Shown here in pieces: positions 8,430-17,811 of a stretch of DNA of 64,000 nt. The position numbers and the translations under genes were made by a program. This DNA comes from Paenibacillus montaniterrae (GTDB taxonomy: Bacteria > Bacillota > Bacilli > Paenibacillales > Paenibacillaceae), in the NCBI RefSeq assembly GCF_018403185.1, contig NZ_BOSE01000007.1, positions 1 through 64,000 of the forward strand. Reading direction: 5' to 3'. Positions within the stretch are counted from its first letter, which is position 1. Every line of letters starts with the position of its first letter. The notes beneath the pieces are model-generated. The model saw only the letters and a program-made list of their open reading frames with translations, did no database searches and was not told the origin of the DNA.

Positions 8430-9719
8430 ATGATGTCGGTTAAAGCCATTGTAGGGGCAAATTGGGGAGATGAAGGTAAAGGAAAAATGACGGATTTCCT
8501 TTCGGAAAAATCATCATATGTAGTTCGTTTTCAAGGTGGAAGCAACGCTGGTCATACGATCATAAACGACTACGGAAAGTTCTCACTTCATATGCTGCCT
8601 TCGGGTGTATTCCATACAAACGTTATAAATGTGATTGGCCCTGGCGTCGCGCTGGATGTTGAGCAATTATTCAAAGAGCTTGAAGCGCTGCTGGCAAGAG
8701 GAATCGCCAAGCCGCGTTTAAGCATCTCTGAGCGGGTACAAATTGTACTTCCAGTTCATCGCCTATTCGATGAGTTCGAAGAAGAACGTTTAGGTGCTCG
8801 CCATTTCGGATCAACGAAACGCGGAATCGCGCCATTTTATTCCGACAAATATGAAAAACTAGGGATTCAGGCAGCAGATTTATACGATGAAGCGAGACTT
8901 CGGCAAAGAATTGATCAAGCGTTGGAGTCTAAAAACATCCTGCTTAAGCATTTGTACGATAAAGCAGCTGTTCATGCAGAGGAGTTGGTCACCACTTTGT
9001 TAAATTATGGCCAACGACTACTTCCTTTTCTATGCGACACGACGACGCTGCTTCACAAGGCGCTTGCCAATGGAGAAACAGTATTGTTGGAGGGTCAGCT
9101 GGGCGCTCTTCGCGATCCGGATCATGGTATCTATCCATTCACGACTTCATCCTCTACACTTGCAGGCTTTGCTCCTGTTGGTGCAGGCATTCCACCGTAT
9201 GCAATAACCGACATAATTGCTGTTGTAAAAGCCTATTCCAGCTGTGTTGGTACAGGACCATTTGTTGCGGAATTAGATGGCAGCGAAGCAGAAGAGCTGA
9301 GACAACGCGGCGGCAGCGCAGGAGAATTTGGGACCTTGACAGGACGGCCGCGCCGAGTAGGTTGGTTTGATGCAGTAGCGACTCGGTATGGATGTATGGC
9401 ACAAGGAGCTACTGAAGTAGCGCTAACCAATCTTGATGTACTCGGATATTTAGAAAAGATTCCAGTTTGTACAGACTATATACTCGAAGACGGTACGAAA
9501 ACCAGGTATTTCCCGGTAAGCGCAAAGCTCGACAAGGCAAAACCACTATTTCAATTTTTTGATGGTTGGAAAAGTGATATTTCCCATGTGCGTTCCTTTG
9601 ATGAACTTCCCTCAGCGGCGCAAAATTATGTCAATTTTATTGAATCTGAAGTCGGCGTAAAAGTAACCTATATTTCTGTAGGACCAAAGCGTGAGCAACT
9701 AATCGCCAGAAGTATTTAA
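8430..9719 (+). CDS. purA: adenylosuccinate synthetase
   Basis: A 429-residue enzyme joining IMP and aspartate with GTP in AMP synthesis, in the cytoplasm. The N-terminal NWGDEGKGK carries the catalytic Asp and the GTP loop, and GSNAGHT carries the catalytic His. FGSTKRGIAPFYSDK (IMP loop), LEGQLGALRDPDHGIYPFTT, TGRPRRVGWFDAV and LTNLDVL are all family motifs, and the C-terminus is YISVGPKREQ. Length is normal. The ATG at 8430 (or 8433) follows GAGGAGG. Pairing with a divergent LysR gene is unusual for purA and suggests a second, specially regulated copy. The retained Asp in WGDEGKG argues against the phage enzyme PurZ. Confidence 0.95.
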   Translation: MMSVKAIVGANWGDEGKGKMTDFLSEKSSYVVRFQGGSNAGHTIINDYGKFSLHMLPSGVFHTNVINVIGPGVALDVEQLFKELEALLARGIAKPRLSISERVQIVLPVHRLFDEFEEERLGARHFGSTKRGIAPFYSDKYEKLGIQAADLYDEARLRQRIDQALESKNILLKHLYDKAAVHAEELVTTLLNYGQRLLPFLCDTTTLLHKALANGETVLLEGQLGALRDPDHGIYPFTTSSSTLAGFAPVGAGIPPYAITDIIAVVKAYSSCVGTGPFVAELDGSEAEELRQRGGSAGEFGTLTGRPRRVGWFDAVATRYGCMAQGATEVALTNLDVLGYLEKIPVCTDYILEDGTKTRYFPVSAKLDKAKPLFQFFDGWKSDISHVRSFDELPSAAQNYVNFIESEVGVKVTYISVGPKREQLIARSI

Positions 9720-10010
9720 ATAAATTAGTGCCATCCTACAGTTATGAGCAAGATGCGGTTGCTTATTACGATTGTTCGTTGCCAAGCTGATCGACATGGT
9801 ACAATAGAGCTGCTTTTAGTTCGTATACCTGCATCATCGAACGATAGAGGGTGAGTTTATAAAGGAGTGGTTTTCGCTCTTCTGGATTTACAAAGCAGAG
9901 TAGAATCGCTTCATAGGGTGGTTTCGAAATAAGAGATTCTTAAACCGTTGGCCGAAAAGGGAAAGGTGAAAAGATGGTTTAGACATGCAGCAAGTGACGG
10001 CAGGCGAATT
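9720..10010. other. non-coding stretch downstream of purA
   Basis: No intact gene. On the minus strand about 57 codons are open (from about 9945 down to 9775, ending GNEQS and stop) with no start site or family resemblance that I recognise. It is probably debris at the edge of the transposase remnant. No clear terminator for purA is visible. Confidence 0.4.
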
Positions 10011-10600
10011 TTATTTGCCAGTCATATAGACCGTCGCAATTAGATTTTCAACATTACGGTAGCACCGAACTCGTCGTTTTTTAGCTTATACAAGGCTGTT
10101 AATGTCTTCAAGCAGGCTATTTGCCATCTTGCTGTTAAACCAGCGAAGAATGTCTTCTTCATGGTTTAACCGTCTTAATCAGTTCAATCATAGGCTGCGG
10201 CTGAGAACGTTTTGCCCAGTTCATCCACTCGCGTAAATAAACATCGGCAAATACTTGCAGGGCCTATTTAAGGCAGTAGGCCCCGCAACTGCGGCGCTTC
10301 CTTTTGCTCGGCGATTCGCATGTCATCGACAGCCTTGTTCACCATTTTCATGACGTGAAATTTATCGAAAGTAATCACTATGGTAGGGAACTGATCTTCA
10401 ATTCCACGAAGAGACAACCGACATACCACAGCTGATTTCATGTATTCGTGTGACGTTTACTCCCTTCTATAGCAGTAAATGATGTTATCTTGACCCTTTA
10501 CCTCGGTCGCGAACACGACATCTTAGTATCAACATCCATATTAAGCTCGGCCATAACTTGATCGTTATACTTGATGTAGGTTAGTTGCCATGCTTCTTCG
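10011..10600 (-). pseudogene. decayed ISL3-family transposase
   Basis: Reading the minus strand across frames gives ordered pieces of an ISL3-type transposase: VMAELNMDVDT, VVFATEVKGQDNI, then IEDQFPTIVITFDKFHVMKM followed by VNKAVDD, and at the C-terminus ILRWFNSKMANSLLEDINSL followed by NLIATVYMTGK and a stop. Frameshifts and in-frame stops separate the pieces, and the N-terminal zinc-finger part is missing. FDKFHV and the RWF.SKM...E..NSL motifs identify the family. I could not find terminal inverted repeats. The gene is dead and marks a past insertion next to the AT-rich islet. Bases 10601-10890 contain nothing I can identify. Confidence 0.75.
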
Positions 10601-10900
10601 AGTGCGAATGCGGTTTAAACATACTCGTAATCAGATTATCATACTATTCATACCATCCTGCTCATATTCTTACTGTAGCAGTATTCACTTTTACTCAACG
10701 AGGGAAACATCAGGCATTCAGTGTAGGAGGAAGCATTTTATATTTGACAACTTCTTATGAATACTGATAAAATGGTATATATTGATTAATTATACACATT
10801 TTTACTTATTCACAACTATTCTAAAGCATCTCCTAATACTCCTTCCTTTTTTTCATATAGATTGCATAGCTTATCTTAATTCAAGATTGGGGGTGAGCTT

Positions 10901-11380
10901 ATTAAAAAAAATCTTATTTTCATGACAGTAATCATCCTAATTGGTTTAATATTGTATCATATTCCATCTAAATATGAGAGAAACTATCAAGTAAGTACCA
11001 TTGACGGTGAAATTGCAAATTTCAAAATTGATATTACATATTATCGCCTACTGTTAGTTCCAAATAGAGTTGAGGGAAAAATAACATTAAATGAAATAAC
11101 CTACAGAAGTTTTCAACCAGACTCCAATCGTAATTTTATCCAACGACTTTACAAAAAAATTAATGGCGAATTGGAATACCCTTGGTTTATAGCTGATGGA
11201 GCTGTCGGGTCAGAAGAATTAAAAAGGATCGTAATTATACTAGACGAAAGCAATATATTCGAGCAGAGTTATTTCATGCAGTATGATGAGAGGATTTCAC
11301 CGACATCTAAAGTGTTTTACGGACCAGCAATAAATGCTAATGAAGCAATAATATTGTCAAAAAAATTTATGGATAGTTAA
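10901..11380 (+). CDS. unrecognised small membrane-anchored protein, AT-rich
   Basis: About 159 residues with an N-terminal hydrophobic anchor (IFMTVIILIGLILYHI) followed by a soluble domain I do not recognise. The first ATG in frame is at 10922, 25 bases from the only good ribosome binding site (GGGGGTGAG, about 10888-10896). In that frame an ATT at 10901 gives ideal spacing and a basic IKKN start before the hydrophobic segment. I therefore propose a rare ATT start; ATG at 10922 is the conservative alternative. The gene is much richer in A+T than its neighbours and is followed 70 bp later by another such gene, suggesting acquisition as a pair. Confidence 0.55.
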   Translation: MKKNLIFMTVIILIGLILYHIPSKYERNYQVSTIDGEIANFKIDITYYRLLLVPNRVEGKITLNEITYRSFQPDSNRNFIQRLYKKINGELEYPWFIADGAVGSEELKRIVIILDESNIFEQSYFMQYDERISPTSKVFYGPAINANEAIILSKKFMDS

Positions 11381-11450
11381 ATGAATCATCTATGAAGGGA
11401 GTGATGCTAAAGTTTAATCAAGTAATTACAAATTGAAAGGAATGAATAGG

Positions 11451-12515
11451 GTGAAAAAAATTATTGTGTTAGTATTGTTGGTTGGCTTATTCTCTTCAGC
11501 ATACCCCGTACAAGCAAACTCATTTAAACTAGAAGATATCGAAATACGTAAACAAGAAAAAATTGATAAAGTTTTCACTGAAATGAACAGAATTGTTAAC
11601 ACACAAAATCACATGAAATACTTGAATTCATTGGGAATAAATACACAAATGAAGAGTTCATCTTATGCGAATGAAGTGACGAACATACTGCAACTAGAAC
11701 AACAATTAAGCAATCTAGGTGTCAGAAAAATTGATCCTAATAACCAATCTGATATGTTATTGCTAAAAGAATTGTTTGCTGATCAAGAAAAAGGAACTAT
11801 TTCTACGAACAACAGTACAGCTAAGATTCCAGATCCTCCAAATTTATCTGCAATAGCTTCGATATATACATTATATCATTATAAAGGGACATATACTGTC
11901 GATAATACAACTTATGACTACGCGTATATCCGTGTTGTTGACAATAAAGGATACAACAAATTATACATTAGAAATGAATTTGATGCTGCACCTAGAAATG
12001 CAACACAATCAGTTATAAGAGCTGTTTTAAGCCATACTTTTAAGTATTCTTTCTCATCTCTTTTATCAAAGAAACCAATAGGTGTTGCAATTGATTGGAC
12101 AATGGGAGCAGTTATTGCAGGATTAGGCGCGTATAATTCATCAAATATATATAGTGGAAATGAGCCTTTATATAGAATTTATTCTAGTTCTACATCTTCT
12201 CTAACTTATTATTATATATATCACAACAATAGTTGGAAACTCATGGGTACTGGAGGAGAATTTAATTATTCAAGAGGAGGAATAGCACAATTTAATTATA
12301 ATGGGCAAGCTAAAACTGAATATGCCACGTTACAAGAATGGACTAGCAGTACAGATGGAGTTTGGTATGATTATGTAACTTCATTTCATAATAATAGGCA
12401 TATCAGCAATTATCATAGAATAGAAAGTTTTGGGTCACTAAAAATTACTGGTTATAATGGAGCACAATTCACTCACACACCAGTTTTTGTTAATTTACCT
12501 GGATACTTAATATAG
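11451..12515 (+). CDS. unrecognised secreted protein, AT-rich
   Basis: About 354 residues. A signal peptide (VKKIIVLVLLVGLFSSAYPV, cleavage near VQANS) indicates export. A charged helical region (EDIEIRKQEKIDKVFTEMNR) follows, then a Tyr/Ser/Asn-rich beta-like half including an AGLGAY hydrophobic stretch. I recognise no family. The GTG at 11451 has AAAGGA nine bases upstream; an ATG at 11442 sits too close to it. Composition is AT-rich like the preceding gene. A strong terminator follows. Confidence 0.6.
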   Translation: MKKIIVLVLLVGLFSSAYPVQANSFKLEDIEIRKQEKIDKVFTEMNRIVNTQNHMKYLNSLGINTQMKSSSYANEVTNILQLEQQLSNLGVRKIDPNNQSDMLLLKELFADQEKGTISTNNSTAKIPDPPNLSAIASIYTLYHYKGTYTVDNTTYDYAYIRVVDNKGYNKLYIRNEFDAAPRNATQSVIRAVLSHTFKYSFSSLLSKKPIGVAIDWTMGAVIAGLGAYNSSNIYSGNEPLYRIYSSSTSSLTYYYIYHNNSWKLMGTGGEFNYSRGGIAQFNYNGQAKTEYATLQEWTSSTDGVWYDYVTSFHNNRHISNYHRIESFGSLKITGYNGAQFTHTPVFVNLPGYLI

Positions 12516-12557
12516 CTTACACACACCTAAAGATATATTTTGTTGTAAATTTATTGT

Positions 12558-12600
12558 TAAACAATCGCCTACTGGAAATTAATCAGTAGGCGATTGTTTA
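12558..12600. terminator. bidirectional terminator
   Basis: A perfect 17-bp stem: TAAACAATCGCCTACTG (12558-12574) with its complement at 12584-12600, loop of nine bases. It separates the AT-rich secreted-protein gene from the convergent LacI gene. Confidence 0.85.
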
Positions 12601-12669
12601 TGAAGAAGCACTTCTTTGCCTGTACCGAAAAATATAATACAGACATTTGCAGTAAAAATAAAGGTAATT

Positions 12670-13719
12670 CTAGCTTTTGCACGGACCTGTCGTTTCCCTT
12701 GCAATAACATCGACAGAAAGTGATACCTTGCGCTGTGGAATATAGTTCCCGTCAATTTGATCAAGCAGCATCGTAACGGCTGCTTTTCCTTTTTGCACAA
12801 TATCCTGCGCAACGGTTGTCAAGGTAGGTGACGTATAGTTCGATATAAACAAATTATCAAAACCAATAACGGAGTATTCCTCAGGCACCTTCTTGCCCAG
12901 CTCCTTCATTCGCTTCAGCACACCCATCGCGCCTACGTCAGAAAAAGAAAAGATTGCTGTTACATCGTCAAGCTGTAAAATGCGGTCGACAGAGTGATAG
13001 CCGCCATCCAGAGATGTAGGCAGCTGAATCACCATACGGGAATCGTACGCAATCCCCGCTTCGGCAAGCGCATCCTTATAGCCCAGCCAGCGCTCATGAA
13101 GCACGCCGTAGTATGGAAGCTGCTCTTCGGGCACTTCACCTGTCAATATCGCTATTTTCCGATGACCCAGCTCAATCAAATACTTCGTCGCGCAATAGCT
13201 GCCATGCCTGTCCTCCAGGCAAACCTGATAAAATTGCTCATCAGTTAAATAGCTGTCGACAAATACAACAGGAATGTTCAGTTTGTTTACACGCTCGATC
13301 ACCTGCGAGCCCTGATTCGTTCCCACGACAATTAAGCCGTCAAGCTGACGCTCCTTCACAAAAGAAAATGTCTCAGTAGCTTCATCAATTCCCATTAAAA
13401 TGATATGGAAGCGCCGATCTCTAGCTCCTTCTTCTACGCCTGCTAGCAAATCCCAGTAAAAGGGATTGTCCTGCATCCGCCCAGGCTTCATGACCGGAAT
13501 AACCATGCCGATCAGGTCGCTTCTGCGCGTCTTTAAATTTCGTGCCGTCAAGTTGGGCGTATAGCCAAGTCTGTCAATGATTTGCTGGATTTTTTTACGA
13601 GTTTTTTCAGAGACTCTGCCCTTTTGGTTTATTACGTTGGACACAGTTGCAATTGATACGCCAGCTTCCTCTGCTACATCAACAATACTAATATCTTTCT
13701 TCATGAAACGTTCGCTCAC
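12670..13719 (-). CDS. LacI-family transcriptional regulator (first paralogue)
   Basis: About 349 residues. The N-terminal DNA-binding domain (SIVDVAEEAGVSIATVSNVI, hinge NLTARNLKTRRSDLIGMVIP) is followed by a sugar-binding periplasmic-like domain. The start is uncertain: GTG at 13719 has AGAAGG at good spacing, while ATG at 13704 matches the usual family N-terminus. It resembles the LacI protein at 31335-32375 closely (for example PGR, DNPFYWDLL, VKERQLDGLI, YGVLHERW, TAIFSFSD shared), so the two bracket the glucanase locus as paralogues. It probably senses an alpha-glucan oligosaccharide; this is inferred from position. Confidence 0.9.
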   Translation of the reverse strand: MSERFMKKDISIVDVAEEAGVSIATVSNVINQKGRVSEKTRKKIQQIIDRLGYTPNLTARNLKTRRSDLIGMVIPVMKPGRMQDNPFYWDLLAGVEEGARDRRFHIILMGIDEATETFSFVKERQLDGLIVVGTNQGSQVIERVNKLNIPVVFVDSYLTDEQFYQVCLEDRHGSYCATKYLIELGHRKIAILTGEVPEEQLPYYGVLHERWLGYKDALAEAGIAYDSRMVIQLPTSLDGGYHSVDRILQLDDVTAIFSFSDVGAMGVLKRMKELGKKVPEEYSVIGFDNLFISNYTSPTLTTVAQDIVQKGKAAVTMLLDQIDGNYIPQRKVSLSVDVIARETTGPCKS

Positions 13720-13854
13720 TTTCACCCTTCTCAACTTGCATATGGATATATTTTACCATATTCGCGAGCGTTGCATTTGATTTTTTTATTTGTGATGCTC
13801 GCAGGCTGGTGCTTCGGCGTTTGTGGTCGATGCTCTGAAGGCACAGCCATTTCT

Positions 13855-14040
13855 AAGGAAGCTGTGACACGCTATTATGGTCAATTAGAGATCTTTTGAG
13901 TTCTAATGAATTTCTATCACGTTATTTGAGGTATTTGACGGTGGTGTATCGACAAATAGTCGATTAGCGTGTCCTGGATTCGTTACGTCCTGCAGGTGCA
14001 TTGTTTGATTGAATAGCGTTTGTCAGTTTCATTAGAAGCA
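13855..14040. repeat. Family-3 AT-rich repeat, copy A
   Basis: This segment shares ordered similarity with 24295-24480: CGCTATT, a TC-rich stretch, TTCTAATGAAT, then a TTATTTGAGG/AAATGAGG-like end. Its right end, read on the minus strand, is TAATGAAACTGACAAACGCT, matching the left end of the other copy (TAATGAAACTGGATAACGCT). It lies just beyond the 3' end of the first GH87 gene. No reading frame is present. Confidence 0.55.
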
Positions 14041-14042
14041 GA

Positions 14043-14085
14043 AAGCGCAGGTTTCAAGGTTTGTGCAACCTCAAAGCCTGCGCTT
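14043..14085 (-). terminator. terminator of the first GH87 gene
   Basis: Stem AAGCGCAGG (14043-14051) with CCTGCGCTT near 14077-14085, with further pairing of the inner AGGTTT/AACCT. On the minus strand it is followed by a T/C-rich run. It lies about 70 bp beyond the stop of the gene at 14152. Confidence 0.6.
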
Positions 14086-14151
14086 GTTTATGACGCTTGG
14101 TCCGTGCTTTTATGCCCAGCTAACACCATTCCTAATATCCCCCCAGGTAAT

Positions 14152-17100
14152 TTACCAGCCTGTGTTGCCGCCTCCTGAAATGATCGTGTATTGGTTGCCA
14201 GGGTTGGATATGCCGCCAGAGGCTGCACCTGTTACGCTCACATTGGTAAATGTGCCTGAACCTATTACGCTGTCGAAGAGAAGTCCGTACGTACCTGCTC
14301 CGTTCACTGCTACATTGCGAAGTGATACGTTGTTAATGCTTTGCCCGTAGCTGAATTTGATTCCTTCATAGGTGCTGCTGTTAATCTGTACATCCTCGAT
14401 CACAATTGGCGCGTTAATATTTTGCCCTTCTGCGTAAATCCACAAGCCGCCGAAGCTCGTGTTCCAGTTGGGCTCCCAGCCGCCTGTGCGGTTGAGTGTG
14501 TTGCGCTTGACTTCGGTTGTTCCAGCAAATCCGACTGGATTGAAGCGTGTGCTGATCACAATCCCCGAGGATGCGGTTACGGTATCTGCTCCGATATTGT
14601 CTAAAATTTTGTTGGAGGTTCCGCCATAGATGGCATACGTATTTGCGAGCACTGGTACTTGGGCTGTATTGTAGCGGAAGCTGTTATGCTCGTTGGCGCT
14701 GCCGCTCGACCACATCGCGAATGCATCATCCCCCGTATTGCGCACATTAAAATGGCTAATTGTTGTATACTTGACGCCGCCATGGAAGTTTACGCCGTCA
14801 GCCCATGTATTGCGGATTTTGCCGTCCACGATGTACAAGCCGTCTGTGCCTGCGCTCAGCCATACGCCCACCTTCATATGCTCAACCCAAACATTTTGAA
14901 TCAATGAGCGCTGACCGAAATTGCCTTCAAACGCCGCATGGTCGCCGCTATCATTGCGGAACAGTGAATCTCCGAATATCGCCAGATCTGCGATCGTTAC
15001 ACGACTTCCTGTGCCATAAAAGCCGCCCTTGCCGCCTGTTCCCTGCAGAACGGTATGCCATGGACCCGCGCCGCGAATATGAATTTGCTCAACATTGATT
15101 CTATCATTCATTCTAAATGTGCCCGGCGGTATCCATACCCCGGCTTTGCCGTTAGCTTTCGCATAGTTGATCGCGCTGCGAATCGCATTGGTGTCATCGC
15201 CCGAATCATTGGCTACTGCCCCGAAATCGGTAATGCTTACGAAATCGCTTGGCATGCTGTAAGGCGCATCGACTTGCTCGAAATTAATTAGATCTATCGT
15301 GTAATAGCTTGCTGTATCGCCGCTATCCTTCTGCAAGCGAACGGTTGCTCCCGCCGGGATTGAATCTACAACAAAACGGCTTTCATCATAAAAATGATGC
15401 CCGTTGCCACCCGATGGATGATCGTGGTACGGGTATTGTCCATATGTCCATGCATATTTGGAGCTTAATTGCAAAGTTTGCTTTTTCACGCCATTTACAT
15501 ACAAGCTGAGCGTATCCTCCAGACCGCCGCCATTAGGCGCATCCGGCATTTGATAGCGAATAACGAGCCCCGTTGTCTCAATCGGTGCGATCCACTCTAC
15601 ATAATGGCCAGTATTGGTCAGCTTTACTGCGCTTCTGCCTGACGATTCAGCCTCTACCGTCAAATAAGTACGAGAAGGATTTAAAATTACTGCATTGGTC
15701 GCTCCATGCTCTGCCTCTAGCTCAACATACGGCAAGCTTGCACCACGCACTTCAAGCGGAATGCCGTTGGCTAGCGTCAGCTTGTCGAGATTGACTATTC
15801 CCGTATTGCCGGCATCGTACTGTAAACTAATCGTATTTAAGCCTTTGCGCAGCGGGAAGCTATCCGTAAATTCGCTCCATGCGGTGCTACCGCCTGTGCT
15901 TGGCAATGCAATCGTTTTCAATAATATTCCATTTACATACACATTAAGCTGCCCGCTGCCGCTGCTAGCTCTTGCATAGCGCAACACAGCATCTGAACTG
16001 CCTTCTTTAGCAGCGCGAACAGTAAAGATGATGCGCGCTCCTTCGGATGTAAAGCCTGTAACATAATTGGCAGCTGCTGTAGCACCGCCTGCCACAAATT
16101 GATCCTCCGCCTCATAAACATAGCCCCCCACTGGAGGTGTCGGCGTTGGTGTTGGTGTTGCCGTTGGCGTCGCTGTTGGTGTCGCCGTTGGCGTTGGCGT
16201 CGCTGTTGGTGTTGCTGTTGGCGTCGCTATTGGTGTCGCCGTTGGCGTTGGCGTTGCTGTTGGTGTCGCCGTTGGCGTCGCTGTCGGTGTCGCCGTTGGT
16301 GTCGCCGTTGGCGTTGCTGTTGGTATCGCCGTTGGCGTTGCTGTTGGTGTTGGCGCACCTGTCAGCTCAATATAATCGAAGTTGACATTGCCGCTGTCTG
16401 TTCCATCGAATTTCAAAGTCAGCGTACGATAGCCGCTGCCAAGCGTTACGCTTTCGTTTACTGTAGCCCAGCTGCTCCAGCCTGCTGTAGCAGGCAAAGT
16501 AAGCTGGCGCTGCTTTACGCCATCAGCATAAAGACTGACTGTTTTGCTGCTGCCCGTACCGTTGGCATAACGGATAATAAAGGATTGAGTGCCGCCAGCA
16601 GATAAATTCAATGCAAATGTAATAGCAGCACTTCCCCGATTGCTGTCGGTAAACCCGCCAACAAAGCCTGAGCCTGAATAACCTGCATGCTCGGTTTCAA
16701 CAACAGCACCCCCAGACAATATCGCTGCCTCAGCTTCATAGCGCGATTCGCTCGGCGGAGCAGCAAGCTCAATATCCAACTTGTCTAAATTGACATTGCC
16801 GCTGTCTGAGTTGTCAAAGCGATACATAATCGTGTTGCTGCCAGCCTGCAGTTGGACAAGCTCGCTTACTGCAGACCATGAATTCCAATTTGCCGTTGCC
16901 GGCAGTGCAACTTGCTTTTGCTTGACACCGTTCACATAAAGGCTAAGCGTCATTGTACTATTCGTGCCATTCGCATAGCGCAAACTGACCTGATGCAGAG
17001 CAGCTGCTGTTGAACTAACCGTAAATTGCACCGCTGCACTGCCCTTATTTCCATCCGTAAAGCCTCCAACAAAGCCCGTCCCTGAATATCCGCTATGATC

Positions 17101-17253
17101 AGAAGCATAGCTTGCTCCCCCAAAGAGAGAAGCATGCTCCGCTTCATAACTCGCAGCATAAACCTTTGAGCTTAATGGAAGCAAAGAAAAAATAAGACAA
17201 GCAATGATGACATACACCAAACTTGCCTTCACCTTAAATCGCCTAACCGTCAT
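14152..17253 (-). CDS. secreted GH87-like alpha-1,3-glucanase with CBM35-like modules
   Basis: A 1033-residue exported enzyme. Order: signal peptide (about 1-33, ending KVYA); two CBM35/CBM6-like modules (about 34-168 and 172-300, with SGYSGTGFVGGFTD and NVNLDKLDIE); a Thr-Pro-Ala linker of about 75 residues; a third such module (about 380-500); a beta-sandwich region; then a right-handed beta-helix (about 665-1033, starting SITDFGAVANDSGDDTNAI). Within the helix, Asp819 (WADGVNF) and Asp842-Asp843 (RNTGDDAFAMW) have the 23/24-residue spacing I recall for the catalytic aspartates of GH87. The expected role is hydrolysis of alpha-1,3-glucan or nigeran outside the cell. The ATG follows AAAGGAATGTGAACG. 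No surface anchor is visible, so it is probably free. Confidence 0.8.
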   Translation of the reverse strand: MTVRRFKVKASLVYVIIACLIFSLLPLSSKVYAASYEAEHASLFGGASYASDHSGYSGTGFVGGFTDGNKGSAAVQFTVSSTAAALHQVSLRYANGTNSTMTLSLYVNGVKQKQVALPATANWNSWSAVSELVQLQAGSNTIMYRFDNSDSGNVNLDKLDIELAAPPSESRYEAEAAILSGGAVVETEHAGYSGSGFVGGFTDSNRGSAAITFALNLSAGGTQSFIIRYANGTGSSKTVSLYADGVKQRQLTLPATAGWSSWATVNESVTLGSGYRTLTLKFDGTDSGNVNFDYIELTGAPTPTATPTAIPTATPTATPTATPTATPTATPTATPTPTATPIATPTATPTATPTPTATPTATPTATPTPTPTPPVGGYVYEAEDQFVAGGATAAANYVTGFTSEGARIIFTVRAAKEGSSDAVLRYARASSGSGQLNVYVNGILLKTIALPSTGGSTAWSEFTDSFPLRKGLNTISLQYDAGNTGIVNLDKLTLANGIPLEVRGASLPYVELEAEHGATNAVILNPSRTYLTVEAESSGRSAVKLTNTGHYVEWIAPIETTGLVIRYQMPDAPNGGGLEDTLSLYVNGVKKQTLQLSSKYAWTYGQYPYHDHPSGGNGHHFYDESRFVVDSIPAGATVRLQKDSGDTASYYTIDLINFEQVDAPYSMPSDFVSITDFGAVANDSGDDTNAIRSAINYAKANGKAGVWIPPGTFRMNDRINVEQIHIRGAGPWHTVLQGTGGKGGFYGTGSRVTIADLAIFGDSLFRNDSGDHAAFEGNFGQRSLIQNVWVEHMKVGVWLSAGTDGLYIVDGKIRNTWADGVNFHGGVKYTTISHFNVRNTGDDAFAMWSSGSANEHNSFRYNTAQVPVLANTYAIYGGTSNKILDNIGADTVTASSGIVISTRFNPVGFAGTTEVKRNTLNRTGGWEPNWNTSFGGLWIYAEGQNINAPIVIEDVQINSSTYEGIKFSYGQSINNVSLRNVAVNGAGTYGLLFDSVIGSGTFTNVSVTGAASGGISNPGNQYTIISGGGNTGW
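16138..16355 (-). repeat. degenerate tandem repeat encoding the Thr-Pro linker
   Basis: Short imperfect units built on GTTGGCGTCGCTGTTGGTGT encode the alternating TPTA/TPTP linker of the GH87 enzyme on the minus strand. Such arrays vary in length by slippage. The long open frames on the opposite strand here are artefacts of the repeat. Confidence 0.85.
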
Positions 17254-17302
17254 CGTTCACATTCCTTTCCCCTGCTGTTTATATGAAATTAGTCTATTGT
17301 TG

Positions 17303-17811
17303 CATGGCACGCTAGTAGAAAACGAGGAGCGCAGCGTAGGCAAAAGCTACGTGAGCACCGGAGCACTCGGTAGCGTGACATATTCGACGCCGACTAAGCT
17401 ACAACGCAATCACATCGTCATCAAAGTCGGATTTTTGAACTACCCCTTCCAATTGAGGTTTAAAAAGCTGGGCTTTCAGGACCAAGAAGCTTGGACGCTA
17501 GTAGAAAATGAGGAGCGCAGCGTAGGCAAATTGCTACGTGAGCACCGGAATTTTCGCTAGCGCCCAAGATTCGCCGTCGAATCCGCTACGAAGCTACGCA
17601 TCGTCATCAAAGTCCTGTTTTTTAAACTACCCCTTCCAATGAAGGTTCAAAAATTCGGCTTTCAGGACCAAGAAGATGGCACGATACTAGAGGGCGAGGA
17701 GCGCAGCGTAGGCAAAAGCTACGTGAGCACCGGAGCACTCGGTAGAGTGACATATTCGCCGTCGAATCTACTACGAAGCCCCGCATCGTCATCAAAGTCG
17801 GATTTTTGAAC
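17303..17811 (+). repeat. Family-1 structured repeat array, locus 3 (three copies)
   Basis: A 5'-truncated copy at 17303-17440 and full copies at 17458-17627 and 17645-17811. Both outer-stem sequence types occur in this one array: GCTTGGACGCTAG in the second copy and GATGGCACGATAC in the third. The last base of the third copy is also the last base of the stop codon (TAG, 17811-17813) of the downstream GH87 gene. The array fills the whole gap between the two GH87 genes on the opposite strand to them. The intervals between copies carry TACCCCTTCCAAT-like spacers. Confidence 0.85.

Noticed and set aside
8430..9719. PurZ-type phage aminoadenylosuccinate synthetase
   Set aside because: The catalytic Asp in WGDEGKGK is retained, as in PurA.
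10585..10767. Small plus-strand frame upstream of the AT-rich genes
   Set aside because: No start signal, low-complexity content, and overlap with the edge of the transposase remnant.
16099..16605. Long plus-strand frame rich in Cys, Arg and Trp
   Set aside because: It is the antisense of the Thr-Pro linker repeat in the GH87 gene.
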